Shown here one piece after another: positions 53,646 to 62,465 of a stretch of DNA of 64,000 bases. The stretch is from Sphingopyxis sp. JAI108. GTDB lineage: Bacteria > Pseudomonadota > Alphaproteobacteria > Sphingomonadales > Sphingomonadaceae. The translations under genes and the position numbers were made by a program. A model generated the notes under the pieces. The model searched no databases. It was not told the origin of the DNA and saw nothing but the letters and a program-made list of their open reading frames with translations. Each line of letters opens with the position of its first letter. Positions within the stretch are counted from its first letter, which is position 1. The stretch is taken from the NCBI RefSeq assembly GCF_013410105.1, contig NZ_JACCCJ010000001.1, positions 1,364,001 to 1,428,000 on the forward strand, read 5' to 3'.

Positions 53646-56285
53646 TTGACGGTTCGGCGCACCATCATCCGGCCGGGAGCGGGCGATCCGGCGACGGGCG
53701 AGTCGCTGTTCGATTCGCCCGAGTTCGTTACCGGCGTCATGCGCGTCGCGAAGCTGTGGCATTATGTGCTGATCGGCCGCGTGCTGGCGTTCCTGACCTT
53801 TGCTTTCCTGCCCGGTCTTGCCGGCTTTCTTGATCACCCGTCGCACTGGCTGGTGATGGCGGCCGGGTTGCCGTGTGACGTCGTGCTGACGGTGATCGGG
53901 CAGGCGATGCGCCGGCCGCGGCCGATCGCGCACCAGCGTGTGCGGGCGATGGCGATGCTGTGCATGGCGCTGATCGCGCTCGGCACGCTGTTCAACGCGG
54001 CGGCGATGTTCGCCGCGATCGCGGCGCCCGACGAGGGCAGCTATTTCGATGCCTTCACCGCGATTCATGTCGGCACGCTGCTCGTCGCGGCGTCGGCGGC
54101 GGCGATCGTGCGGCCGGCCTTCTTCACCTTTGCCGGGGCCACAGCCCTTGGCGGTGCGATCGGGGTGGCGTCCTGGCCGTTCGGCGTTGCGGGTTTCATA
54201 TTCCTCGGCCTGCTCATCGTCATGATGCGCGAAGATGTTCGCCATCAGCGCCGCGCGACGCGCGCCGCGCGTCTGGCGATCGGCGACCAGCAGCGCGCGC
54301 TGAACCTGATGCGCGATTTCGAGCGCGCGGGACGTGGCTGGTTCTGGGAAACCGATCGCGAAGGGCGGCTCGTCTATATCTCGCCCACCGTCGCGGCACG
54401 CCTCGAACGGCCGCTCGCGCATCTTCTCGGCCATCCCTTTACCGACATCATCCGCAAGCGCGTCGGAAAGGACGAGAGCGAGGAGCGCACGCTGGGGTTC
54501 AGCCTGTCGTCGCGCACGCCGTTCAAGGAATTGACCGTGCAGGCCGCGGTTCCGGGGGAGGAGCGCTGGTGGTCGATTTCGGGCCAGCCGATCAGCAATG
54601 AATTCGGCAATTTCCAGGGGTTTCGCGGCAGCGGCACCGACCTGACCGACAAGAAAAGGTCGGAGCGGGAGATCAACCAGCTCGCGCGTTACGACACGCT
54701 GACCGGCCTTGCGAACCGGCGCCACATTACCGACCTGCTCGAACGCGCGCTGAAGAGCCACAGCGGCCAGCCACAGCCCTGCGCGCTTTTGCTGATGGAC
54801 CTCGACCGGTTCAAGGCGGTGAACGACACGCTGGGGCACCCCGTCGGCGACCAGCTGCTCCAGCAGGTCGCGGGGCGGTTGACCCAGATCGTCGGCGACA
54901 AGGGACAGGTCGGGCGGCTCGGCGGCGACGAATTCCAGATCGTCGTGCCGCAGATGAGTCAGCCGGAGAAGCTCGCGGGTATCGCCAACGCGATCATCCT
55001 GAGCCTCGCCAAGCCCTTCGCGATCGAGGGCGAGCAGGTGCGCGTCGGATCGTCGATCGGCATCGCCGTATCGGAGGGGCCGGGAGTGAGCGCGTCGGCG
55101 CTCGTCCGCAACGCCGACCTGGCGCTTTATGCGGCGAAGGATGCGGGACGCGGCGTCTATCGCTTCTATGCCGACGCGATGCACAACCAGGCGAGCGAGC
55201 GCAAGGCGATCGAGGATGCGCTGCGCGATGCGCTGGCCAAGGACGAATTGAAATTGCTCTATCAGCCGATCGTCGACGTCACGAGCGAGCGGATTTCGGG
55301 GTTCGAAGCGCTGATCCGCTGGCATCATGCGACCGCGGGCACGATCAGCCCGTCGAAATTCATACCGATTGCAGAGGAATCGAATCTGATCGTGCCGATC
55401 GGCGAATGGATCATCCGATCGGCCTGCGCGGCGATCGCGCGGATTGGTCCCGGCTACCGCGTCGCGGTGAACGTCTCGCCGCGCCAGTTCGCGAACGAAA
55501 AGCTGCCCGCGACGATCGTCAACGCGGTGTCGGCGGCGGGCATCCGGCCCGAGCAGCTCGAGCTGGAGATTACCGAAGGCGTCTTCCTCGACGAAAGCGC
55601 CGAGAATCTGGCGATGTTCCAGAAACTGAAACGCACCGGCGTGCGGCTGGCGCTCGACGATTTCGGCACCGGCTATTCGGCGCTCGGCTATCTCAAGAAA
55701 GCGCCGTTCGACAAGATCAAGATCGACCAGAGCTTCGTCCTTGGCGCCGCCGACAAGAACAGCATGAACGCCGCGATCATCTCGTCGATCGTGGGGCTTG
55801 CGACCGCGCTCGATATGGAGACGACCGCCGAGGGGGTCGAAACGCACGACGATCTCGCGCTGGTCAGGGGGCTGGGGTGCAGCCATGTCCAGGGCTATAT
55901 CTATGGGCGTCCGATGGCGCTGGCCGAGGTGCTCGCGCTGCTCCGCGAAGGCGGCGGGCGCGTCGAAGCCAAGGGTTTCAAAAGCGCGCGCGAGGCGCGG
56001 CTGACGGTCTTTCGCACGATCCAGATCGATAGCGGCGGACACCGTTACGAGGCGATCGTCCGCAACATGTCGTCGCGCGGCGCGCTGATCGAAGGGCTGT
56101 GGAACGTCCCGCCGGGAACACCCCTCACGCTCGAATTCGGGCCCGGCCAGTCGGTCGATGCCGAGGCGCGCTGGTCGGCGGACAACCGCGTCGGCGTCCA
56201 GTTCGCCGCGGGGGTCGAGATCGAGGCGCTGATCGGGTCAAAGGCCGCCGCGCCGGCGCGGGGACGCGTCCGGCGGGCGGCATAA
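53646..56285 (+). CDS. Membrane PAS-GGDEF-EAL-PilZ protein (c-di-GMP metabolism)
   Basis: About 879 residues if TTG 53646 is used; the first ATG is at 53739. The start is uncertain. Six membrane helices, a PAS domain (RGWFWETDREGRLVYISPTVA), GGDEF (intact GGDEF in RLGGDEFQIVV, no RxxD inhibition site), EAL (EALIRW, NVSPRQFA, ITEGVF, DDFGTGYSALGYL, KIDQSFV, AEGVET: complete) and a C-terminal PilZ-like domain (FRTIQIDSGGHRYEAIVRNMSSRGALIEG). Both activities could be present. Confidence 0.9.
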   Translation: MTVRRTIIRPGAGDPATGESLFDSPEFVTGVMRVAKLWHYVLIGRVLAFLTFAFLPGLAGFLDHPSHWLVMAAGLPCDVVLTVIGQAMRRPRPIAHQRVRAMAMLCMALIALGTLFNAAAMFAAIAAPDEGSYFDAFTAIHVGTLLVAASAAAIVRPAFFTFAGATALGGAIGVASWPFGVAGFIFLGLLIVMMREDVRHQRRATRAARLAIGDQQRALNLMRDFERAGRGWFWETDREGRLVYISPTVAARLERPLAHLLGHPFTDIIRKRVGKDESEERTLGFSLSSRTPFKELTVQAAVPGEERWWSISGQPISNEFGNFQGFRGSGTDLTDKKRSEREINQLARYDTLTGLANRRHITDLLERALKSHSGQPQPCALLLMDLDRFKAVNDTLGHPVGDQLLQQVAGRLTQIVGDKGQVGRLGGDEFQIVVPQMSQPEKLAGIANAIILSLAKPFAIEGEQVRVGSSIGIAVSEGPGVSASALVRNADLALYAAKDAGRGVYRFYADAMHNQASERKAIEDALRDALAKDELKLLYQPIVDVTSERISGFEALIRWHHATAGTISPSKFIPIAEESNLIVPIGEWIIRSACAAIARIGPGYRVAVNVSPRQFANEKLPATIVNAVSAAGIRPEQLELEITEGVFLDESAENLAMFQKLKRTGVRLALDDFGTGYSALGYLKKAPFDKIKIDQSFVLGAADKNSMNAAIISSIVGLATALDMETTAEGVETHDDLALVRGLGCSHVQGYIYGRPMALAEVLALLREGGGRVEAKGFKSAREARLTVFRTIQIDSGGHRYEAIVRNMSSRGALIEGLWNVPPGTPLTLEFGPGQSVDAEARWSADNRVGVQFAAGVEIEALIGSKAAAPARGRVRRAA

Positions 56286-56300
56286 AGGGCGGCGCCGCGG

Positions 56301-57539
56301 TCAGGCCGCGAGGCCGCGCCGCAGGTCGAGACCGCTCGGTTCCTGGAACGGGCGGAGGCCGAATTCGGGCAGGATCGCCAGCAGATGGTCGAAGATGTCC
56401 GACTGGATATCCTCATAGGCGCTCCACGCGGTCGTATTTGTGAAGCAATAGATTTCGACGGGCAGCCCCTGCGGCGTGGGATCGAGCTGGCGCACGATCA
56501 GCGTCATATCCTTGGCGATATGCGAATTGGCGCGGAGATATTCGACGATATAGGCGCGCAGCGTGCCGATATTGGTGACGCGGCGGATGTTGACGGGATC
56601 GCGCCCGGCCCGTTCGGCCGCCGCGTTCCATTCGCCGAGTTCGGCCTGCTTGTGGCCGAGATAATCGTCGAGCAGCTGGAAGCGGCGCAGCGCCTGCTTT
56701 TCGTCGGGCGTCAGGAAGCGGATGCCATTCTGGTCGATGAAGATCGACCGCTTGATCCGCCGCCCGCCCGATTCGGACATGCCGCGCCAGTTCTTGAAGC
56801 TTTCCGAAATCAGCCGGTGCGTCGGGATGGTGGTGATCGTCTTGTCCCAATTCTGCACCTTCACCGTGTGGAGCGCGATATCGATCACGTCGCCATCGGC
56901 GTTGAGCGCCGGCATCTCGATCCAGTCGCCGACGCGCAGCATGTCGTTCGAAGTAAGCTGGACCGAGGCGACGAGCGACAGGATCGTGTCCTTGAACACC
57001 AGCAACAGCACCGCCGCCATCGCACCGATCCCCGACAGGAGGATCAGCGGCGACTGGTCCATCAGCGCGGCGATGACAAGGACCGCGGCGCCGCCGTAGA
57101 GGATGATCTTCAGGAGCTGGACATAGCCCTTGATCGGGCGGCTGGCCGCATCGGGGCGGCGGTCGTAGATTTCGTTGCCAAGGCTGAGCGCGCGGCTGAC
57201 CGCCATCGCGACGAACAGGATGATCGAGGCGGCGGCGACATTGCCGATCACGGTGACGGCGGCGGGCGGCAGGTGCGGCACCGCCGCGATCCCGTTCGAT
57301 ATGATGAGCGCGGGCACGATATGGGCAAGCCGGGCGGCGACGGGAAGCGGGGTGAGACCCTCGTGCGGCAGCCACCGGGTGATGACGCGCAGCACGATAT
57401 GCTTGACGATGAAATTGGCGACCCACGCAAAGAATGCGAGGATGCCGAGGCCGGTCAGCGTTTCGGCCCAGGGCGGTAGGTCGGCGAGGAAGGGGATGGA
57501 ATCGGCGGTCGAAAGGCTTTCAATCGTGAACTGGCGCAT
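56301..57539 (-). CDS. Mechanosensitive ion channel, MscS family (YbdG-like)
   Basis: 412 residues. Five helices in the first 180 residues, then the pore helix and beta domain GDWIEMPALNADGDVIDIALHTVKVQNWDKTITTIPTHRLI typical of MscS. Length and C-terminal domain fit the YbdG group. Releases solutes on hypo-osmotic shock. Confidence 0.92.
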   Translation of the reverse strand: MRQFTIESLSTADSIPFLADLPPWAETLTGLGILAFFAWVANFIVKHIVLRVITRWLPHEGLTPLPVAARLAHIVPALIISNGIAAVPHLPPAAVTVIGNVAAASIILFVAMAVSRALSLGNEIYDRRPDAASRPIKGYVQLLKIILYGGAAVLVIAALMDQSPLILLSGIGAMAAVLLLVFKDTILSLVASVQLTSNDMLRVGDWIEMPALNADGDVIDIALHTVKVQNWDKTITTIPTHRLISESFKNWRGMSESGGRRIKRSIFIDQNGIRFLTPDEKQALRRFQLLDDYLGHKQAELGEWNAAAERAGRDPVNIRRVTNIGTLRAYIVEYLRANSHIAKDMTLIVRQLDPTPQGLPVEIYCFTNTTAWSAYEDIQSDIFDHLLAILPEFGLRPFQEPSGLDLRRGLAA

Positions 57540-57660
57540 AGCGTCATACCCGCGAGGCGGCGGGTCGATCTCCTTTGGCTGTGAGCGAAGGCCCCAGGGT
57601 GGACGACGCGGCCCGCCGTGTCAAATGACCCGAAGCTGGCGTGGCCGCGGCGACCGGTGC

Positions 57661-58932
57661 TCAGTCGGCGATGCGGCCGCGCGCCATCACCCAGTCGACC
57701 TTTTCGAGCGCGGTGACATCGGCGAGCGGATCGCCGCTGACCGCGATCATGTCCGCCGACATGCCGGGCGCGATGCGGCCGATCTCGCTTTCCATCGAGA
57801 GCAGCTTCGCGGCAACCGTCGTGGCGCTTGCCAGCGCCTCGCGCGGGGTGAGGCCATATTTGACGAGCAGCGCGAATTCCTGCCCGTTGCGGCCATGTTC
57901 GAACACGCCGGAGTCGGTGCCGAAGGCGATCGGCACACCGAGCGCCTTGGCGCGCGTCACCGCCTTGCCCACATCGCCCAGCGTCATGCGCACCTTCGCC
58001 TCGACCGTCGGGGTATAGATGCCCTTGCCGAGCCGTTCGCGGATCCCCTCGAACGCCATGAGGGTCGGGACGAGATAGGTGCCCTTGGCCTTCATCACCT
58101 TCAGCGTCGCGTCGTCGGCGAAGGTGCCATGCTCGATGCTGTCGATCCCCGCCGCCGCCGAGGCGGTGATCCCGCCCGCGCCATGCGCATGCGCCATCAC
58201 CTTCAGGCCGAGCGAATGCGCGGTGTCGGCGATGCTTTGGAGTTCGGCGCTGGTGAAATGGCCCTCGAGCCCGCGCGCCTGTTGCGACAATACCCCGCCG
58301 GTCGCGGTGATCTTGATGACGTCGGCGCCGGCGCGCGACGCCTTGCGGACCTTTTCGGCGCATTCGAGCGCGCCGGTGCAGGTATAGCCCGTGTCGAGGA
58401 CGTCGTGGACGTCTTCGCGGAAGCCGGTGACGTCGCCGTGGCCGCCGATGATCGACAGCGCGGGGCCGGCGGCGACGATGCGCGGCCCCTCGATAAAGCC
58501 GTTCGCGGTGCCGCGGCGCAGCGCATAGGCGGTATATTGCGCCGACCCGGCTTCGCGCACCGTGGTGAAGCCCGCGCGCAAGGTGATCGCGGCGTTCTTG
58601 GCGCCGACGACGACGCCCCATTCGTCGGGATCGACCGCGGCGGCGCGATAATCGTCGCCGGGATCACCGGTCAGGTGGACGTGGAGATCGACGAGGCCGG
58701 GGAGCAATGTCTTGTCGCCGAGATCGACGATCTCGGCGCCCGCCGGCGCTTCGGCGCGGCCGGGGGTGATCGAGGTGATGCGACCGTCGGTGACAATGAC
58801 GGTCGAGGGCCCCTCAGCGGGCTTGCTCGCGTCGGTGATGACGCGGCCCGCATAGATCGCCGTGGTTTTCGCGTGCGCCGCCGAGCCGAGCAGCGCAAGC
58901 GTCGCGGCCGCGACCAATCCCAATTTACGCAT
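57661..58932 (-). CDS. Secreted amidohydrolase (prolidase-like)
   Basis: 423 residues from the ATG at 58932. Signal peptide (GLVAAATLALLGSAAHA). Amidohydrolase motifs: LPGLVDLHVHLTG (HxH), DVIKITATGGV (bridging Lys), MAHAHG and EHGTFADD (His), AFGTDSGVFEHG (catalytic Asp). Similar to the secreted Xaa-Pro dipeptidase/imidazolonepropionase-like group (COG1228). Substrate probably a dipeptide. Confidence 0.92.
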   Translation of the reverse strand: MRKLGLVAAATLALLGSAAHAKTTAIYAGRVITDASKPAEGPSTVIVTDGRITSITPGRAEAPAGAEIVDLGDKTLLPGLVDLHVHLTGDPGDDYRAAAVDPDEWGVVVGAKNAAITLRAGFTTVREAGSAQYTAYALRRGTANGFIEGPRIVAAGPALSIIGGHGDVTGFREDVHDVLDTGYTCTGALECAEKVRKASRAGADVIKITATGGVLSQQARGLEGHFTSAELQSIADTAHSLGLKVMAHAHGAGGITASAAAGIDSIEHGTFADDATLKVMKAKGTYLVPTLMAFEGIRERLGKGIYTPTVEAKVRMTLGDVGKAVTRAKALGVPIAFGTDSGVFEHGRNGQEFALLVKYGLTPREALASATTVAAKLLSMESEIGRIAPGMSADMIAVSGDPLADVTALEKVDWVMARGRIAD

Positions 58933-59000
58933 GAAGCCTCCCCTGTCTGATCGCGCCACCGTGGCGGAGCGGGCGGGGCAGGGCAAGGGGGGGGCGAAGA

Positions 59001-59030
59001 ATGTCGGCTTTGGGGTGGGGAGCGGACGCT
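59001..59030 (+). repeat. Dispersed repeat family 1, copy G (partial)
   Basis: ATGTCGGCTTTGGGGTGGGG followed by AGCGGACGCT. Adjacent to family 2 copy 3. Confidence 0.7.
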
Positions 59031-59042
59031 CTCAAAAATCTC

Positions 59043-59123
59043 ATTCGTGTCGAGCGAAGTAGAGACACCCATCGACCCTGCACGACGCCGAGGGGCATCT
59101 CGACTTCGCTCGATGCGAACGGA
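59043..59123. repeat. Dispersed repeat family 2, copy 3
   Basis: ATTCGTGTCGAGCGAAGTAG and CTTCGCTCGATGCGAACGGA as inverted arms; the middle differs from the other two copies. Confidence 0.82.
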
Positions 59124-59214
59124 GTTGGTTGGGCAGATTTCGGTCGAAACCCGCCAAAAAAAGGGGGCCGGCGAACCGGCCCCTCAGTTTGTCTTCGGGT
59201 AACCGAAAGGAATA

Positions 59215-60165
59215 TTACCAGAAGAAATCGTAGATCACGTCGATCACTTCGCCCGAATAGGTGTCGACCAGAAGCGCATCGTCATAATAGCGGATCCAGC
59301 GCGTACCGCCGTAGGCGGGCGGCAGGCGGTAATAGCCGGGGTTGTTGATCCAGTAGCGCGAGCTGTAGAACAACGAGTTCAGGCTGAAGCCGATGCTGAA
59401 CCGCGTATATCCGTAACCGCGATACGGGTTGTAATAGCGCGGCATCCGGTAATGGCTGCGGTTCCGCTCGCGATAGCTGCGCCAGTCATAGCGGCGGTCG
59501 CTCCGCCAGTCGCGATTCCAGCTGTGCTGCCTGCGGTTATCGTACCGCCGATCGACGCGATTATTGTTGTTGCGGTCGTAACGCCGGTCGATCCGGCCGT
59601 CGCGGTTGCGATCGTAACGCCCGTCGCGCCGGTCGATGCGATTGTTGTTGTTGCGATCCCAGCGGCGGTCGAGGTCGCCGTTGCGATTGCGGTCGTAGCG
59701 TCGATCGACGCGGTTGTTGTCGTTGCGATCATAACGCCGATCGACCTGGCCATTGCGGTTGCGATCCCACTGGCGGTCGATGCGGCCGTCGCGGTTGCGG
59801 TCATAAGTGCCGCCGCGCTGGCGCTGGGCCGCTACCGCGCGCTGCTGCTGTTCGCGGCGCTGTTGCGATTGCTGGCGCTGCTGGTCGCCGCTGCTGCGCT
59901 GCTGCCATTGCTGGCGCTGCGCCTGACGCTGTGCGTCATTGCCGCGCTGTTGGCGCATTTCGCTGCGTTGCTGTCGCTGCGGTCGTTGCGCGCGGGTTTC
60001 GCCGCGATTGCCGCCGCGCCGCACTTCGGGGCCGCGCGGCCCCCGGTCTCCACGGTCGCCGCGCTGCGCGATCTGGACTCTTTCGCCAGGCGCCTGCGCG
60101 GCAGCCGGGGCAATGGGAGTCAGGATCGTCGCCGCCATCAGCAACCCTCCGAACATCTTTTTCAT
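59215..60165 (-). CDS. RcnB-like secreted protein with Ca-loop-like repeats
   Basis: 316 residues from the ATG at 60165. Signal peptide, then an Arg/Gln-rich region (35-118), then seven loops of the form DxNxDGxxD (residues 122-205, for example DRNRDGRID), and a Tyr-rich C-terminal domain YRLPPAYGGTRWIRYYDDALLVDTYSGEVIDVIYDFFW that is the RcnB family signature. RcnB is periplasmic and acts in nickel/cobalt balance. The loops resemble EF-hand/dockerin calcium loops, spaced by 12 residues. Confidence 0.85.
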   Translation of the reverse strand: MKKMFGGLLMAATILTPIAPAAAQAPGERVQIAQRGDRGDRGPRGPEVRRGGNRGETRAQRPQRQQRSEMRQQRGNDAQRQAQRQQWQQRSSGDQQRQQSQQRREQQQRAVAAQRQRGGTYDRNRDGRIDRQWDRNRNGQVDRRYDRNDNNRVDRRYDRNRNGDLDRRWDRNNNNRIDRRDGRYDRNRDGRIDRRYDRNNNNRVDRRYDNRRQHSWNRDWRSDRRYDWRSYRERNRSHYRMPRYYNPYRGYGYTRFSIGFSLNSLFYSSRYWINNPGYYRLPPAYGGTRWIRYYDDALLVDTYSGEVIDVIYDFFW

Positions 60166-60298
60166 CTCGCCATTCTCCAACTCATGTCCCGTTTGCTGGA
60201 GGCACCAGCCGGGATGATGAAGCGATTCTTACCAGTGGCAAGATGATCGATGGCTGACCGCGCCGTTGCCTCCGGTTCAGCTAGATGAACGGGCGCGT

Positions 60299-60844
60299 TC
60301 AGCTGCCGCGCGGCGGGCGGAGCGAAGGCACGGCGCGCGCGGCGTCCTCGGGACGAATGCCGGGGGGCGGCGCGGCGGCGATGCGCTCCTCGCCGCGCAT
60401 TACGCGGCCGGCGAGGCGGATCGCGGTGCGGATACGCGGATAGGTGCCGCAGCGGCAGATGCCGGTCATCGCGGCGTCGATCTCGGCATCGCTGGGATTG
60501 CTGTTCGCGCGCAGCAGCGCGGCCGCCGACATGATCATCCCCGACTGGCAGAAACCGCATTGCGGCACCTGCTCGGCGACCCACGCCTGCTGCACCGGAT
60601 GGCTGCGGTCGCGCGCGAGCCCTTCGATCGTGGTGACGAAACGGCCCTCGCATTCGGCGATCGTCACCAGGCAGCTGCGGATCGCTTCGCCGTCGATGTC
60701 GACGGTGCATGCACCGCACTCGCCGGTGCCGCAGCCATATTTGGTGCCCGTCAGGTTCGACGCGTCGCGCAGCGCCCACAAGAGGGGCGTTTCGGGGTCC
60801 ATGCGATATTCGACCGGGCGGTCGTTGACCGAGAATCGCGTCAT
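60299..60844 (-). CDS. Small 2Fe-2S subunit of an oxidoreductase (IorA-like), orphan
   Basis: 181 residues. N-terminal ferredoxin fold with KYGCGTGECGACTVDIDG and a fourth Cys, then the helical domain with CGFCQSGMIM and ICRCGTYPRI for the second cluster. This is the small subunit of xanthine oxidase-type aldehyde/isoquinoline dehydrogenases. No molybdenum large subunit is adjacent. A proline-rich tail follows residue 155. Confidence 0.9.
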   Translation of the reverse strand: MTRFSVNDRPVEYRMDPETPLLWALRDASNLTGTKYGCGTGECGACTVDIDGEAIRSCLVTIAECEGRFVTTIEGLARDRSHPVQQAWVAEQVPQCGFCQSGMIMSAAALLRANSNPSDAEIDAAMTGICRCGTYPRIRTAIRLAGRVMRGEERIAAAPPPGIRPEDAARAVPSLRPPRGS

Positions 60845-60896
60845 GCGGGGCTTCTAGCGGCTCGCCAATTCAAATGCGCGCATTTTTCCCCTTCGC

Positions 60897-60973
60897 CATT
60901 GCGAGCGAAGCGACGCAATCCAGGGGCGCCTTATGCCGCTCTGGATTGCTTCGTCGCTTTGCTCCTCGCAATG
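60897..60973. repeat. Long REP-like hairpin
   Basis: CATTGCGAGCGAAGCGACGC and CGTCGCTTTGCTCCTCGCAATG are inverted arms of a 77-base element with AATCCAG/CTGGATT inside. Lies between two minus-strand genes. Confidence 0.85.
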
Positions 60974-60987
60974 ACGAAGCGCGGGGT

Positions 60988-61752
60988 TCAATCGCGCCAG
61001 CTCGTATCGATCTTGTCGACCTTGCGCACCATCGCGTCGAATTCGGCCTTGCCCGCCTGGCCGGGGATCGAGGCCATGAACAGGTCGCGCTGGTGGACCG
61101 CGACGACCTCGTCGGGAACGACGATCGGCTGGCCCATGCTCATCGTCGCCATCTGGATCTCGCAAGCGCGCTGGAGCGCCCAATATTTGATGAAGGCTTC
61201 GGTCAGCGTCTTGCCCATCACGACGGGACCGTGATTCTTGAGCATCAGAATCCGCTTGTCGCCGAGGTTCTGGACGAGGCGCTCGCCCTCTTCCTCGCGC
61301 ACCGTCACGCCCTCGAAATCATGATAGGCAAGCTGGCCCGCGAAGTTGCACGCATAGAAATTGACCGGCTGCAGCCCGCCTTCGAGCGCGCAGACCGCGA
61401 CCGTCGCGGTGGTGTGCGTGTGGATGATCGCGTGTGCATCGGGCAGGACGCGGTGGAACAGGCTGTGCTGGACGAAGCCCGCCTTGTTGACGTGCCAGGG
61501 ATTATCCTCGTCGACCTTGTTGCCGTCGATGTCGATCTTGATCAGCGTCGAGGCGGTCACTTCGCTGAAGTGCATGCCATAGGGATTGATGAGATAGCTG
61601 CCCTCCTCGTCGGGAACCTTCACCGTGATATGGTTGAAGATCATCTCGTCCCAGCCCATCATCGCGAAGATGCGATAGCAGGCGGCAAGCTCTTGCCGCG
61701 CCGTCCATTCGGCTTCGCTATATTTGCTGTTGCGCTTGAGCTGGGTCGCCAT
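60988..61752 (-). CDS. Class II aldolase/adducin family protein
   Basis: 254 residues. GWDEMIFNHITVKVPDEEGSYLINPYG at the start, HTHTTATVAVCALEGG (zinc His pair) and the last His in RILMLKNHGPVVMG. Fuculose-phosphate aldolase-like fold; members without a phosphate pocket act in the cytosol on various substrates, so the reaction is open. Confidence 0.9.
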   Translation of the reverse strand: MATQLKRNSKYSEAEWTARQELAACYRIFAMMGWDEMIFNHITVKVPDEEGSYLINPYGMHFSEVTASTLIKIDIDGNKVDEDNPWHVNKAGFVQHSLFHRVLPDAHAIIHTHTTATVAVCALEGGLQPVNFYACNFAGQLAYHDFEGVTVREEEGERLVQNLGDKRILMLKNHGPVVMGKTLTEAFIKYWALQRACEIQMATMSMGQPIVVPDEVVAVHQRDLFMASIPGQAGKAEFDAMVRKVDKIDTSWRD

Positions 61753-62031
61753 GTTCCTGTCCCTTGGATGATTGGTTTCGTCCTGCTACCTATGCCATAA
61801 GGCATGGGCCAGGCACAATCCCGGGCGCGGGTGGGGCGGTTCGATAGCCATGCAGGCGCGGTTCGCCGCGCGGGGGCTTGCATTTCGGCGCGAATCTCTC
61901 TAGTTGGCGCTTCATCGGAACGTCGCGTGATCGCGGCGCTCTTTTTATTGCCCGAATATCGGCGGTTTATGGCGAACCGGATCCATCCGGTGGCCGCAGA
62001 TCGTTTTGACGAACAGGAGACGACACGGCGT

Positions 62032-62238
62032 ATGCAGATCATCGTTCGCGACAATAATGTCGACCAGGCCCTTCGCGCGCTCAAGAAGAAGCTGCAGCGT
62101 GAGGGCGTGTATCGCGAAATGAAGCTGCGCCGTCATTACGAGAAGCCCAGCGAAAAGCGTGCCCGCGAGCACGCCGCCGCCGTCCGCCGCGCCCGCAAGA
62201 TGGAGCGCAAGCGGATGGAGCGCGACGGTATCAAGTAA
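62032..62238 (+). CDS. rpsU: 30S ribosomal protein S21
   Basis: 68 residues from the ATG at 62032. [20 protein letters not shown] start and basic tail ([15 protein letters not shown]) are typical. Needed for base pairing of the anti-Shine-Dalgarno region. Confidence 0.96.
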   Translation: MQIIVRDNNVDQALRALKKKLQREGVYREMKLRRHYEKPSEKRAREHAAAVRRARKMERKRMERDGIK

Positions 62239-62268
62239 GACCGTCTCCCGTTCGGGATCCTGATCGTG

Positions 62269-62300
62269 AAAAGGGCGCCGCGGCAACGCGGCGCCCTTTT
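62269..62300 (+). terminator. Terminator of rpsU
   Basis: 14-bp perfect stem AAAAGGGCGCCGCG with CGCGGCGCCCTTTT, loop GCAA, 30 bases after the stop. Confidence 0.93.
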
Positions 62301-62360
62301 TCGTTGGATTGGTGCGGGGTGGGCGGGTTTCGACCGGAAGTGGACATTCTTTTGAACCGT

Positions 62361-62430
62361 CACCCCGGACTTGATCCGGGGTCCACGACTTCAACGCCGC
62401 AGTGGATCCCGGATCAAGTCCGGGATGACG
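62361..62430. repeat. REP-like paired hairpins
   Basis: CCCCGGACTTGATCCGGGG and, 34 bases on, CCCGGATCAAGTCCGGGATG in inverted form; same core as at 35525. Confidence 0.85.
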
Positions 62431-62437
62431 AAGGTCT

Positions 62438-62460
62438 GAAAACGACCGATTTCGGACGAG
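62438..62460 (-). repeat. Dispersed repeat family 1, copy H (5' part)
   Basis: Minus strand CTCGTCCGAAATCGGTCGTT matches the 5' block of the repeat. Confidence 0.55.
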
Positions 62461-62465
62461 CGGTA

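Noticed and set aside
53565-56042. 825-codon open frame opposite the GGDEF-EAL gene
   Set aside because: Low-complexity Arg/Asp-rich translation; the other strand has complete catalytic motifs.
59452-60246. Hydrophobic Val/Ala-rich frame opposite the RcnB-like gene
   Set aside because: It is the complement of the Asp/Arg repeat codons and not an independent membrane protein.
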